A stretch of 64,000 nt of DNA, taken from the NCBI GenBank assembly GCA_018267385.1, contig JAFDYN010000015.1, positions 25,846-89,845 on the forward strand, given 5' to 3'. Source of the stretch: Bacteroidota bacterium. Its GTDB lineage: Bacteria > Bacteroidota > Bacteroidia > Chitinophagales > LD1. Below the pieces are notes generated by a model. It did not search any database, was not told the origin of the DNA, and was given only the letters and a program-made list of their open reading frames with translations. A program made the translations under genes and the position numbers. Below, piece by piece: positions 1-9,900 of the stretch. Position 1 is the stretch's first letter. Every line of letters begins with the position of its first letter.

Positions 1-1904
1 ACACCTATCACTGTAGCTCCACCTATAGTATTGCCTATGGTATAGGAGGTGCCAGCTACTGGCTGCGCAGACATGGTAGATGCCGTACTATAGAGCACCA
101 GATAGCCGCCGGTAGGTAGGGTGGATGGTGGAGTGAATGAGCCTGAAAGGGTAGTGGCGGAGCTGGTGGCAGTCAGGGCCGTAGGTGCCACAGTAGGCGA
201 GGTGCACGGCGTTAGCGGTGCAGCTATCACTACTGTATAGTCTTCAAACTCACCATCTATGCCAGTAGCACAGGAGGTAGTATAGCCACTATATTTAGAC
301 GATATACGCATACGTACAGATCCCGTAGTAGCACCTGTAGGTACAGTGATGCTCAGTGGACAGAGGCTGCTGAGTCCGTTAGTGACATTGGTGGCTGTAC
401 CTAGGGTGTACTCCTCTCCGAGGCCGCCAGCAGATCCGGCAGTAGTATTGAAGGTGCCATCGCCATTCCAGTCTATCCATGCCTTCTGAGAGTTGGTATA
501 GTTGCCACCGGTATTGACATATACGCTTAGGTTGTATGCGCTGCCTACAGTGACAGTAGTGGATTGAGTCGCTGTGTAATTGGTATAGCCATTCAGCCCC
601 GTACCTGTGTTGCTGATCGTATTAAATATGACGCCCGATATACCATCAGAGGTGCCCCCAGATGGCGTGCAGTAGCATGGAGCAGATGCTGTGGTAAATG
701 TCCAGGTGACTGGTGAGCCGGATGTATTGCCACAGACAGTGTTTCCAGGTACCACCTTCCAGTAATATGTCGTATTAGGTAGCAATGTACCACAGGTGTA
801 TGAAGTGGTAGTCACATTGGCGGTCACTGTGCCAGGCAGGCTACCGGCGCCAAAATATACATCGTACGAACTGACGGTGCCTGAGGGGGCTGTCCAGCTG
901 ACGGATGTGACAGCACCTGTACCGCTATAGCACGTACCTGTGGCACCGGTAGACGGTGATGGAGCTGATGCTACTCCCGTCAGAGCAGCCGTGACCGTGA
1001 TGGCACCGGATACAGATGAGGTGGTCGTGCATGAGGAAGCTGTGACCTTGCAGTAATAGTAGGTAGTACCCGCTGCAGTAGTAGGCGGAGTATAGGAAGC
1101 AGAGGTAGCGCTGGTGATGCTGGCGCCACCTGTATTGGATGAGGTCGTATTGCTATACCACTGATAGGCAGGAGATGAGGCTGACGTAGCTACTGTGAGC
1201 GCAGTGGCTGTAGCACCCGTACACAGTGACTGTGAGCCACTGGAAGGCTGCGTAGTGATAGTCGGGGCAGTGCAGGGATAAGTGACCCAGGAGAAATCAT
1301 CCACAAAGATGTTGTATCCATTCTTTGAGGTAAACTTCAGCATGAAGTAATTCGTGGCTGTATTGAAACCAGAAGGGACGGTGACGCTATACTGGTACCA
1401 TCCTGCAGAGGAGGGCGAACTGGTGCCCGTCAATGTAATACCTGTACCGGCCACTGTGGCCTGATCTATCCGGCGCGGAATCTTGCCCAGAAAGGTGGCA
1501 GCAGTGAGAGAGGCGCTGGTGTTCACATATACGCCGAGGCTGTCTGCGCCGGTATAGGTAGAGGAGGCATTGCCATATCTGTAGACCCAAAAGGATATGG
1601 TGGGTGTACTGGCACCCCGTCCGCTCCAGTCTACTACCGGACTGAAAAGTGTAGCGGTATTGCCACTGGCAGCGCTGTAGCTATTGTACTCTACCTGTGT
1701 ACTGCCGCCATGCGCAGTTTCTGTAGGGTTAGATCCTGCTCCGGTAGTAAAGAGATAAGTAGCACTGGATACAGTAAACGAAGTAGTAGCCTCAAAACCA
1801 TCAGTCACAGTCACTTGTGCTTTGGTAAAGGAGGGCCATACTATAAACAGGATGGACAATGAAAAAAGAAGGCGTCCCAAGTCCACTTTTGTAAAATTCT
1901 TCAT
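1..1904 (-). CDS. Secreted multidomain protein with jelly-roll, Ig-like, FN3 and GEVED domains (3' end outside window)
   Basis: The frame is open from the ATG at 1904 to the window edge (634 codons, no stop), so the C-terminus is missing. Residues 1-30 (MKNFTKVDLG then a hydrophobic core ending FTKAQ) form a signal peptide. The next ~190 residues resemble a MAM/concanavalin-like jelly roll ending in VDDFSWVTYPC. An Ig-like module (TITTQPSSG ... YYYCKVTA), a fibronectin type III domain (SYDVYFGAGS ... WTFTT) and a GEVED domain (WIDWNGDG ... GEFEDYTVVI) follow, and a second FN3-like module runs off the edge. By family knowledge this is an extracellular, probably T9SS-exported surface protein; the sorting domain would lie outside the window. 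The substrate is unknown. Ser/Thr/Gly-rich composition matches other secreted proteins in this window. Confidence 0.8.
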   Translation of the reverse strand, partial: MKNFTKVDLGRLLFSLSILFIVWPSFTKAQVTVTDGFEATTSFTVSSATYLFTTGAGSNPTETAHGGSTQVEYNSYSAASGNTATLFSPVVDWSGRGASTPTISFWVYRYGNASSTYTGADSLGVYVNTSASLTAATFLGKIPRRIDQATVAGTGITLTGTSSPSSAGWYQYSVTVPSGFNTATNYFMLKFTSKNGYNIFVDDFSWVTYPCTAPTITTQPSSGSQSLCTGATATALTVATSASSPAYQWYSNTTSSNTGGASITSATSASYTPPTTAAGTTYYYCKVTASSCTTTSSVSGAITVTAALTGVASAPSPSTGATGTCYSGTGAVTSVSWTAPSGTVSSYDVYFGAGSLPGTVTANVTTTSYTCGTLLPNTTYYWKVVPGNTVCGNTSGSPVTWTFTTASAPCYCTPSGGTSDGISGVIFNTISNTGTGLNGYTNYTATQSTTVTVGSAYNLSVYVNTGGNYTNSQKAWIDWNGDGTFNTTAGSAGGLGEEYTLGTATNVTNGLSSLCPLSITVPTGATTGSVRMRISSKYSGYTTSCATGIDGEFEDYTVVIAAPLTPCTSPTVAPTALTATSSATTLSGSFTPPSTLPTGGYLVLYSTASTMSAQPVAGTSYTIGNTIGGATVIG

Positions 1905-2050
1905 GAGGGGGGATGGTTCGTAGTAGTTGTAAATTATATGAGTGAAGATAAATCCGATTGTACTATTATGCCAATGTTACGTGTATGTTATTTGAACGTT
2001 TGTTGAATTATATTTAAATCAAATATTATTATTTAGTAAATAAATAGATT

Positions 2051-2082
2051 TTTCATGACCATAATTCGATAAGGTCATGAAA
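2051..2082. repeat. 10-bp perfect inverted repeat
   Basis: TTTCATGACC at 2051-2060 pairs exactly with GGTCATGAAA at 2073-2082 around a 12-nt AT-rich spacer. It lies 147 bp upstream of the secreted protein start at 1904. It could be a dimeric regulator site or an RNA hairpin; there is no T-tract to support a terminator. Confidence 0.4.
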
Positions 2083-2335
2083 TTATATGCATGATTAAAA
2101 GGGGATTAGCTTTTTTATGGAGGTTTTACGTTTTCTATTATGGCTTTTGGGTTCTGATAAGATAATAGCCATCCTGGCGGAAATCAAGCCATTAGTGACA
2201 ATAAAGACATTGTGAAGTGCTGCTGGGGTTGCAAGACAAAGAAATTTTGCTCCACCTGAGACCATAAATAAATACAGTCGTAGTATCTAGTAGGCGCTAT
2301 ATACCCATTTATAGGTATATGATCGACATCATTAG

Positions 2336-2353
2336 GTTGTTTTACGAAACAAC
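2336..2353 (-). terminator. Possible terminator hairpin after the ABC exporter
   Basis: GTTGTTT at 2336-2342 pairs with AAACAAC at 2347-2353 around a TACG tetraloop, about 40 nt past the exporter stop. There is no strong U-tract on the minus strand, so termination is uncertain. Confidence 0.3.
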
Positions 2354-2393
2354 AAATCAGAAGAATGGTGGGATAAGTACGTAAAGCTGTATG

Positions 2394-4271
2394 CTATTCC
2401 GTCTCGTATTGCAGCTTGAGAAGGTTGGCATAGAGACCATCTGGCAGATGCAGCAGCGTATTGTGATCGCCCTGCTCCACTATCTTGCCTTTATTGATCA
2501 CGAGGATCGTATCTGCCTCGCGGATAGTAGAGAGCCGGTGTGCTATGATAAAGGTAGTACGGCCCGCCATCAGCTTGTCCAGTGCATCTTTGACCAGGCG
2601 CTCTGACTCTGAGTCGAGTGCAGAGGTGGCCTCATCCAGTATCAGGATCTTAGGGTCACGCAGGATAGCACGCGCTATCGCTACCCGCTGCTTCTGGCCC
2701 CCGGAGAGTTTCAGGCCGCGCTCGCCCACCATCGTATCGAGCCCCTCCGGAAAGGCGCTGATAAAATCCCAGGCGTTTGCCTTCTTGGCAGCAGCTATGA
2801 TCTCTTCGTCTGTGGCACTGGTCTTGCCGTAGGCTATATTTTCACGGATAGAGCCGCCAAAGAGTATGACCTCTTGTGGCACCAGGCCTATGTTCTTGCG
2901 TAGCGCAGTCAGGTTGTAGTCCTGGATGCTCTTGCCATCTATCAGTATATCGCCATGCTGAAACGGATAAAAACCTGAGAGCAGCTTGATGATGGTAGAC
3001 TTGCCCGAGCCGCTGGGGCCTACAAGTGCTATCTTTTCACCACTGCGCACAGAGAAGGTCAGGTCTGTAAAGATCGGTATGTCACTACGTGTAGGATAGC
3101 TGAAGCCTACCCCACGAAACTCTACACGGCCGGATACAGGTGAAGAAAGTTTTTCATCTGCAATGGAGACTTCAGATTTCTCATCCAGTATTTCATTGAT
3201 GCGCTCCGATGCGCCTATGGTCTTTTGTATCACTGTATAGCTCTCACTGAGTCCCGCCAGCGAGCTGCCTATGAAGATGGTGAGCAGGAAAAACTTGATG
3301 AGGTCGCCTATCTCGATTTGATGATTGGCCACTTCATTCAGGCCACTATATACTATGAAGACGATAGCCCCAAACATGGAGAGGATGATAAAGAATACAA
3401 AGCCAGCCCTGTACTTGGCAGCATACATGCCTATATCTGCCACTGCATGGTTGATCACCGAGTAGCGGCGGGTCTCATAGCCTTCATTAGTATAGGCCTT
3501 GACAATATCTGTGCTGTGAAAGGTTTCTTCTACTACTGTCACAGACTCTGCCAGCTTGTCCTGGGCCTGGCGGCTGATCTTGCGTATGAACCTACCGAAG
3601 ACCACAGCCGCAGCTACGAGCACGGGCAGCAATCCGAGGATGATCAGGGTCAGCTTGATAGAGACGGCCAGTAATAATGGCACACACACGATAGGCAGCA
3701 CGAGTTGACGTACAAAGAATGCAAGCTGATTGGTCAGGGCGTCCTGCAGCTGTGACACGTCTGCGGAGATGCGCGAGGTGAGATTTCCCACGCGGTTCTC
3801 CTCAAAAAATTGGATAGGCAGGGTGATGATGCGCTCGTAGAGCGCATTGCGTATAGCAGCCATGGACCGCTGACCCACATACTCGAAGAGGTAAATGCGG
3901 AAGAACGATAAAACAGCGGTGACCAGTAGTACGATACCCAGCAGCAGGCCTATGTGCTTGAGCTTCTCTGGGCTATCAGCAGGATTGATCTGGTCTATCA
4001 GCTGTGTGATCTGTGTTACTTTCTCATGGTCGGCGTGATCGGTGCGGATCTCTTTGGTCACCTTGTCTATAGCAGCCTTGGATGGGAGGGCGGCATTGAC
4101 CAGGTCTCCGAAGCCACCCGGTATCACTGCTACGATGCCGGACGATACTACCAGGCAGAGCATCCCTACTATAAAGTGCCACTTGTAGGGGAGAACGAAT
4201 CTATAGATGCGCAGCGAATGCCATATCTGTGAAAAGGACAATCTGCTCTTTTTTTCTTCTTGCTCGGCCAT
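2394..4271 (-). CDS. ABC exporter, fused permease and ATPase (MsbA-like)
   Basis: 625 residues, the usual length for a homodimeric exporter half. An N-terminal six-helix transmembrane domain (about 20-345) is followed by one nucleotide-binding domain. Visible motifs are Walker A GPSGSGKS (near residue 418), Q-loop LVPQEVILFG, signature LSGGQ (near 520), Walker B ILILDEATSALD and the switch histidine in IIAHRLST, so the ATPase looks intact. The first extracytoplasmic loop is long and charged (about residues 60-110), longer than in E. coli MsbA. It is in the inner membrane and probably flips a lipid or exports a hydrophobic compound; lipid A is a guess from family resemblance. ATG at 4271 is well placed. 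It diverges from the metal efflux operon. Confidence 0.85.
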   Translation of the reverse strand: MAEQEEKKSRLSFSQIWHSLRIYRFVLPYKWHFIVGMLCLVVSSGIVAVIPGGFGDLVNAALPSKAAIDKVTKEIRTDHADHEKVTQITQLIDQINPADSPEKLKHIGLLLGIVLLVTAVLSFFRIYLFEYVGQRSMAAIRNALYERIITLPIQFFEENRVGNLTSRISADVSQLQDALTNQLAFFVRQLVLPIVCVPLLLAVSIKLTLIILGLLPVLVAAAVVFGRFIRKISRQAQDKLAESVTVVEETFHSTDIVKAYTNEGYETRRYSVINHAVADIGMYAAKYRAGFVFFIILSMFGAIVFIVYSGLNEVANHQIEIGDLIKFFLLTIFIGSSLAGLSESYTVIQKTIGASERINEILDEKSEVSIADEKLSSPVSGRVEFRGVGFSYPTRSDIPIFTDLTFSVRSGEKIALVGPSGSGKSTIIKLLSGFYPFQHGDILIDGKSIQDYNLTALRKNIGLVPQEVILFGGSIRENIAYGKTSATDEEIIAAAKKANAWDFISAFPEGLDTMVGERGLKLSGGQKQRVAIARAILRDPKILILDEATSALDSESERLVKDALDKLMAGRTTFIIAHRLSTIREADTILVINKGKIVEQGDHNTLLHLPDGLYANLLKLQYETE

Positions 4272-4379
4272 GGAGAGGTATGTTCAGTTTAGCAGGTAGT
4301 AAAAGTATATTAAAGTTTATGACGAAAAGGTGAGGTTTAGATTTTCTCTGATGAATATGTGATATGGTTATATATGTAT

Positions 4380-4387
4380 TATTTTTG
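4380..4387 (+). promoter_or_regulatory. Candidate -7 box for the metal efflux operon
   Basis: TATTTTTG matches the Bacteroidota -7 consensus TAnnTTTG exactly. It lies in the divergent gap between the ABC exporter and the efflux operon, 41 nt before the ATG at 4428 and 110 nt before the preferred ATG at 4497. No clear -33 TTTG was seen at the expected distance. Confidence 0.45.
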
Positions 4388-4496
4388 CGCCGCCCGATCC
4401 TGTGGGCCAGCACTAAAGTCTAAATGAATGTTAATATTCCCTGCTGTTTTAAGCCGGCCCCTCTATTCAGGGTCTGAGATAGTTAATTTGCCTAAA

Positions 4497-5789
4497 ATGC
4501 ACTCCCCCATGCTAAGGAAAGGGTTTTACCTTTTTATATCCCTGTTTCTCATATCTGTACGAGCCCAGGCTGTCTACAGCGTCGATACCCTACATATCAC
4601 TATAGAGCAGGCTGAGAAGCGCTTTCTGGATAGCAACCTGACCCTGCTCATCGGCAAGACCAATATAGATGTACAAAAGGCGCTGGAGCTACAGGCCCGG
4701 CTTTTTGACAATCCGAATATCAGCTACACCCACAATTTTTATAATGCTAATACGAAGAAGTGGTTTTCCGTATCTCCTAATAATGGCGAAGGCGAGCTGA
4801 GCGCCCAGCTCACGCAGCTGATCCGCATAGGCGGCAAGCGCAAAAACCAGATCAAACTGGCGCAGTACAATACCCAGCTCACAGAGTATCAGTATTACGA
4901 CCTGCTGCGCGCGCTGAAATACCAGCTGCTCACAGACCTGAGCAATATAGATCTCTATCTGCAGAATGATAATATCTACCGCCAGCAGATAGGTATAGTG
5001 AAGCAGCTGGTGGATGCCACAGCCTACCAGGTACAGAGCGGCAATGTAAGTGAAAAGGAGTCCGTGCGCCTGCAGAATGTATTGCTATCACTGGAGAGTG
5101 CGCAGCGCAGCAACTATGAGAGCCTGCTGGATGCCGAGAGCGATGTGAAGCAGATGCTGAAGTTCAGCAAAAATGAGTTTATAGTGCCGGACCTGCCGCA
5201 GGCCAGAGATGTATCTACCCAGATCAGAAGCATAGGAATAGACTCTCTGAATAGCATAGCACTGACCGAGCGCTATGATGTCAAGGCCGCGAAACTGGGT
5301 GTAGACATAGCTAATACCCAGCTGCGACTGCAGCGTGCGCAGGGCGTGCCTGACCCGTCGCTATTCTTCGAGTATGACCGCTTTGGTAGCTCGTATACCA
5401 ACTATACCGGCCTCGGTGTCAGTATAGACCTGCCTGTGTTTAATCATAATCAGGGTAATATCCGCTCTGCCAAGGCCGGCATCAAGGCAGCGCAGTACAG
5501 CTCTGACAATGCATACCTGGGCCTGACCACAGACGTGGCCAGCGCGCTCATGAAGATGCTCAACATCACTGATATGCAGAAGACCTTTGACCAGAACTAC
5601 AATAAGTCATTCAATAAGGTATCTCAGGGCATGGTAGACCTCTACAAAGAGCGGAAGATAGGCCTCGTAGAGTTTCTTGACTTCTTTGACAGCTATGGCG
5701 AGTCTAAAAGAAACCTGAACCAGCTCACCTCTGACTACCGCCAGGGCGTCTATGAGCTGAACTATACCCTGGGCAAGGATGTATTCTGA
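4497..5789 (+). CDS. Outer membrane efflux protein (TolC/CzcC-like)
   Basis: 430 residues from ATG 4497. In-frame ATGs at 4428 and 4509 are alternatives; 4497 or 4509 puts the hydrophobic segment FYLFISLFLISV at the N-terminus as a signal peptide. The rest is the helical/barrel pattern of outer membrane factors with two related halves, each with long coiled helices rich in Gln, Asn and Ala, for example around AQLTQLIRIGGKRKNQIKLA. It would form the trimeric outer-membrane tunnel for the adaptor and RND pump that follow directly downstream (37- and 31-nt gaps, one operon). Order C-B-A is that of czc/cus metal-resistance operons. Confidence 0.85.
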   Translation: MHSPMLRKGFYLFISLFLISVRAQAVYSVDTLHITIEQAEKRFLDSNLTLLIGKTNIDVQKALELQARLFDNPNISYTHNFYNANTKKWFSVSPNNGEGELSAQLTQLIRIGGKRKNQIKLAQYNTQLTEYQYYDLLRALKYQLLTDLSNIDLYLQNDNIYRQQIGIVKQLVDATAYQVQSGNVSEKESVRLQNVLLSLESAQRSNYESLLDAESDVKQMLKFSKNEFIVPDLPQARDVSTQIRSIGIDSLNSIALTERYDVKAAKLGVDIANTQLRLQRAQGVPDPSLFFEYDRFGSSYTNYTGLGVSIDLPVFNHNQGNIRSAKAGIKAAQYSSDNAYLGLTTDVASALMKMLNITDMQKTFDQNYNKSFNKVSQGMVDLYKERKIGLVEFLDFFDSYGESKRNLNQLTSDYRQGVYELNYTLGKDVF

Positions 5790-5826
5790 TAAATCAACCC
5801 ATCAATAAGCATATCGCTAAATATAT

Positions 5827-6933
5827 ATGATAAGAAAAACAGTTTTTGTAGCAGCGCTCTCTCTGGCTCTGGGCGGCCTGACATCCTGCCACCACGAGGA
5901 TAAAAAACAAGAGACCAAGATCGAGAACTTCGTCCTCAGTGATACCATGCAGAAGATCATCAAAGTAGATGAGGTGACGCTGGATAAAGTGGATGGAGTA
6001 GTGAACCTCAATGGCGATATCAGCTACGATCAGAATAATGTGATCAGGGTGATGCCTATGGTGAGCGGCATAGCCCAGGATGTGAAGGTAAATCTGGGAG
6101 ACCGCGTGACGCAAGGCCAGACACTAGCTACGATCAAAAGCGCAGAGGCCATGGGCCTGCAAAACGACCTGGTCAATGCCCGCGCCGCAGAAACCCTGGC
6201 TAAGAAAAACCTGGAGGTGACCCAGTCTATGATGGATAAAGGGGTAGCCAGCCAGCGCGACCTGCTGCAGGCGCAGCAGGACCTGGCCAAGGCCGAGGCC
6301 GATCTGAACCGCGTGAGCAGCCAGCTCTCTCTGATAGGTACCAGCGCGGCAGGCAATGGGGCTGTCGTGGCGATCACCTCTCCGGACAATGGGTTCATAG
6401 TAGAGCGGAAGCTCAATCCTAATCAGCCCATCCGCTCTGACGATGCTACGCCGCTTTTCACAGTATCAGACCTGAAGCGCGTGTGGGTACTGGCCAATGT
6501 ATATGAGGTGGATGTAGAGAAGGTGAAAGTGGGCGACTCTGTAGAGGTGCACACACTCGCGCATCCTGACAATGTGTACTACGGCAGGATAGACCTCGTA
6601 TCCAATGCGCTGGACCCGGTAGCCCGCACCCTGCAGGTGCGCGTAGTGCTGGATAATCCTAACTATGAACTGAAACCGGAAATGTATGCCCGCGTGTCTG
6701 TACGATTCAAAGAGCAGGACAAGGAAATGCCCAATGTGCCTAGTGCGGCGATCGTCTTTGACAAGAGCCGCAACTATGTAGTGGTCTATCATGACAAAGA
6801 TAACCTGGAGATACGTGAGGTAGAGATACTCGATGCACAGGGACCGCGCACCTATATCTCTGCTGGGCTCAAGCCGGGAGAGAAGGTGATCTCAAAGGCA
6901 GCGCTGCTGATCTATCAGGCTATTCGTCAGTAA
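5827..6933 (+). CDS. Periplasmic adaptor of RND metal efflux (CzcB/CusB-like lipoprotein)
   Basis: 368 residues with lipoprotein signal MIRKTVFVAALSL...LTSC, lipidated Cys21. A barrel-sandwich hybrid half (MVSGIAQDVKVNLGDRV) leads into an alpha-hairpin (about 115-165, AQQDLAKAEADLNRV), the second lipoyl half (SPDNGFIVERKLNPNQPI) and beta-barrel/membrane-proximal domains (VWVLANVYEVDVEKVKVGDS). This is the HlyD/CusB membrane-fusion-protein plan; the adaptor bridges the RND pump and the outer membrane factor. The residues after Cys21 begin HHEDKKQE, a His/acid-rich stretch that could bind metal, but the sequence alone does not show that. Confidence 0.88.
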   Translation: MIRKTVFVAALSLALGGLTSCHHEDKKQETKIENFVLSDTMQKIIKVDEVTLDKVDGVVNLNGDISYDQNNVIRVMPMVSGIAQDVKVNLGDRVTQGQTLATIKSAEAMGLQNDLVNARAAETLAKKNLEVTQSMMDKGVASQRDLLQAQQDLAKAEADLNRVSSQLSLIGTSAAGNGAVVAITSPDNGFIVERKLNPNQPIRSDDATPLFTVSDLKRVWVLANVYEVDVEKVKVGDSVEVHTLAHPDNVYYGRIDLVSNALDPVARTLQVRVVLDNPNYELKPEMYARVSVRFKEQDKEMPNVPSAAIVFDKSRNYVVVYHDKDNLEIREVEILDAQGPRTYISAGLKPGEKVISKAALLIYQAIRQ

Positions 6934-6964
6934 CCGATTGGACAAAGTTTAAATAAACTCATTC

Positions 6965-9900
6965 ATGAATAAGTTCTTCAGGAACGTCGTAGGCTTTGCC
7001 CTCAAGAATAAAGTATTCGTATTCTTCATCACCGTAGTGGCGATCATAGCGGGTGCCTTCTCTTATATCAATACACCCATAGAGGCCTTCCCGGATGTGA
7101 TGAGCACGCGTGTCATCATCATCACCCAGTGGTCCGGCCGTAGCGCAGAGGAGGTGGAGAAATTTGTGACCATCCCGATAGAGATCGAGATGAACTCCGT
7201 ACCTAAAAAAACATCCCTGCGGTCCATCTCCCTTTTTGGCCTTAGTGTCATCACCATCATGTTTGAAGATGACATGGAGGACTTTCGCGCACGGCAGGAA
7301 GTGGCCAACAGGCTACAGGGCATCAACCTGCCCGATGGTGCAGACCCTGAGATAGAGCCACCATATGGCCCTACGGGTGAGATCTTCCGGTATACACTCA
7401 AGAGCAAAACGCGATCGGTACGTGAGCTGAAGACAATACAGGACTGGGTCATAGAGCGGCAGATCAAGGCCGTGCCGGGTATAGCAGATGTGGTATCATT
7501 TGGTGGCCAGGTCAAGACCTATGAGGTGAGCGTAGACCCGGGCCAGCTGGCCAAGTATAACATGACAGCGCTCGATGTTTATACCGCCATCAGCAAAAGC
7601 AACGTGAACGTAGGTGGTGATGTGATCACTAAAAATAACCAGGCCTATGTAGTGCGTGGTATAGGCCTGCTGAATGATATACATGAGATAGAAAATGTGA
7701 TCATAGACAGCCGCAACAATACCCCTATCCTGGTGAAAAATGTAGCGCGCGTAGTAGAGTCCAGCCTGCCAAAGCTGGGCTATATAGGGCGCGACTCTAC
7801 AGACGACCTGGTGGAGGGCATCATAGTGATGCGCAAGGGTGAGAACCCGAGTGAGGTGCTGGCGGCACTGCGCGACAAGGTAAGCGAGCTCAACGATGTG
7901 ATACTACCGGCAGATGTCAAAATAGATACCTTCTACGACCGCGGTACACTGATCAACTATACTACCCATACCGTACTGCACAACCTGCTGGAAGGTATCT
8001 TCCTCGTGACGGTGATCGTTTTTGTCTTTATGCTGGACTGGCGCACCACGGTGATCGTATCCATCATCATACCGCTGGCCCTGCTTTTTGCTTTCTTCTG
8101 TATGAAGATGAAAGGCATGACGGCCAACCTCCTCTCGCTGGGTGCCGTAGACTTTGGTATCATCATAGACGGTGCGGTGGTGATGGTAGAGGGGCTCTTT
8201 GTGGCGCTGGATGAGCTGGCGCATAAATACGGACCGGAGCGATTCAATAAACTGTCCAAGCTCGGAATGATCAAGCGCATAGGTGGCGAAAAGGCAAAGG
8301 CTGTCTTCTTCTCCAAGATGATCATCATCACGGCGCTGCTGCCTATCTTCTCCTTCCAGAAGGTAGAAGGCAAGATGTTCTCTCCACTTGCATGGACACT
8401 GGGTTTTGCACTGCTGGGTGCGTTGATCTTTACCCTCACACTGGTGCCGGTACTGATCAGCATCCTGCTCAATACGAATGTAAAAGAGAAACACAATGTC
8501 TTCGTAGAATTTATCCAGAATAAGATCTTCGCGGGCTTCAGCTTTACCTTTAAGAACGGTAAAACAAGCCTGGCTGTAGCTACAGCCATCATGATATTCG
8601 GGCTCGTGAGCTTCAATTTCCTAGGTACGGAGTTTCTGCCGCACCTCAATGAAGGTGCGATATACATCCGCGCCAATATGCCGCTCAGCACCTCTCTGGA
8701 TCAGTCTGTAGAGATGACCAAAAAGCTCAGGAAGATAATGGTGTCATATCCTGAGATCAGGGGAGTGATGTCGCAGACAGGTCGTCCTAATGACGGTACT
8801 GACCCGACCAGCTTCTTCAATATAGAGTTTCACGTAGATCTGAAGCCTAAGGAAGAGTGGACCAGGAATATCACCAAGGATCAGCTCATAGACTCGATGC
8901 AGGCACGCTTTGCAGAGTTTCAGGGTATCTCGTTCAATTTCTCCCAGCCTATCATGGATAATGTGGAAGAGGCAGTGAGCGGCGTGAAGGGGTCTCTGGC
9001 TGTGAAGATATATGGTACAGATCTCTTCCAGCTGGAGGAGCTGGCAGACTCTGCGCAGCACATACTGGAGCATGTACAGGGGGTAGAGGATCTCGGCGTG
9101 GTCAAACTCATAGGCCAGCCGGAGCTGCGTGTAGAGCTCAATCAGGAGAAGATGGGCGTCTATGGCGTAGCTACTGCAGATGCTCAGGCTGTGATAGAGA
9201 TGGCCATAGGTGGCAAGGGTGCTACACAGATCTATGAGGGCGAGCGCAAGTTTGATATACGTGTGCGCTACAGCCCCGAGTATCGTGAAGACGAGAGTGC
9301 TATAGGTATGCTGATGGTGCCTACACTGACAGGTACCAAGGTGCCGCTCAAAGAGATAGCACGCATCCATACTGTGACGGGACCAGCATTCGTCTATCGC
9401 GAGGGCAATAAGCGCTTCTGTGCCGTGAAGTTCTCTGTGCGTGGTCGTGACCTGGGTAGCACGATAGCTGAGGCACAGAAGAAAGTAGGAGACAAGATCA
9501 AGCTCGGCAAAGGTATGAGCATGGAGTGGAAGGGAGAATTTGAAAACCAGGTCCGCGCCCAGAAGCGCCTGGGCCAGGTGGTACCTATCAGCCTCACTGT
9601 GATCTTCATCCTGCTGTTCATTACGTTTGGCAGCTTCCAGGATGCAGGCCTCGTGATACTCAAGGTGCCATTTGCCCTCATAGGCGGCATATGGATGCTG
9701 CTACTCACGAGTACTAACTTCAGTATCTCTGCCGGTGTGGGCTTTATCGCCCTCTTCGGAGTCTGCGTGCAGAATGGGGTCTTGCTCATATCGGGCTTCC
9801 ACGAGTATATGCTGATGGGATACTCTCTGGTAGATAGTATAGAGAGCACGGTCCGCACGCGTATCCGCCCCGTAGTGATGACAGCCATGATGGCAGCCAT

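Larger units (their letters stand above)
1905..2393. other. AT-rich non-coding region with three inverted repeats
   Basis: No convincing gene lies in these 489 bases. They are upstream of the secreted protein on the minus strand and downstream of the ABC exporter stop. Three short perfect inverted repeats are visible: 2051-2060/2073-2082 (10 bp), 2299-2305/2314-2320 (7 bp) and 2336-2342/2347-2353 (7 bp, TACG loop). I found no clean TAnnTTTG promoter box for the leftward gene. A small RNA or long 5' leader is possible but unproven. Confidence 0.6.

Noticed and set aside
7904..8691. Long minus-strand ORFs within the RND pump
   Set aside because: They lie opposite conserved pump sequence and are low-complexity in character, so they are shadows.
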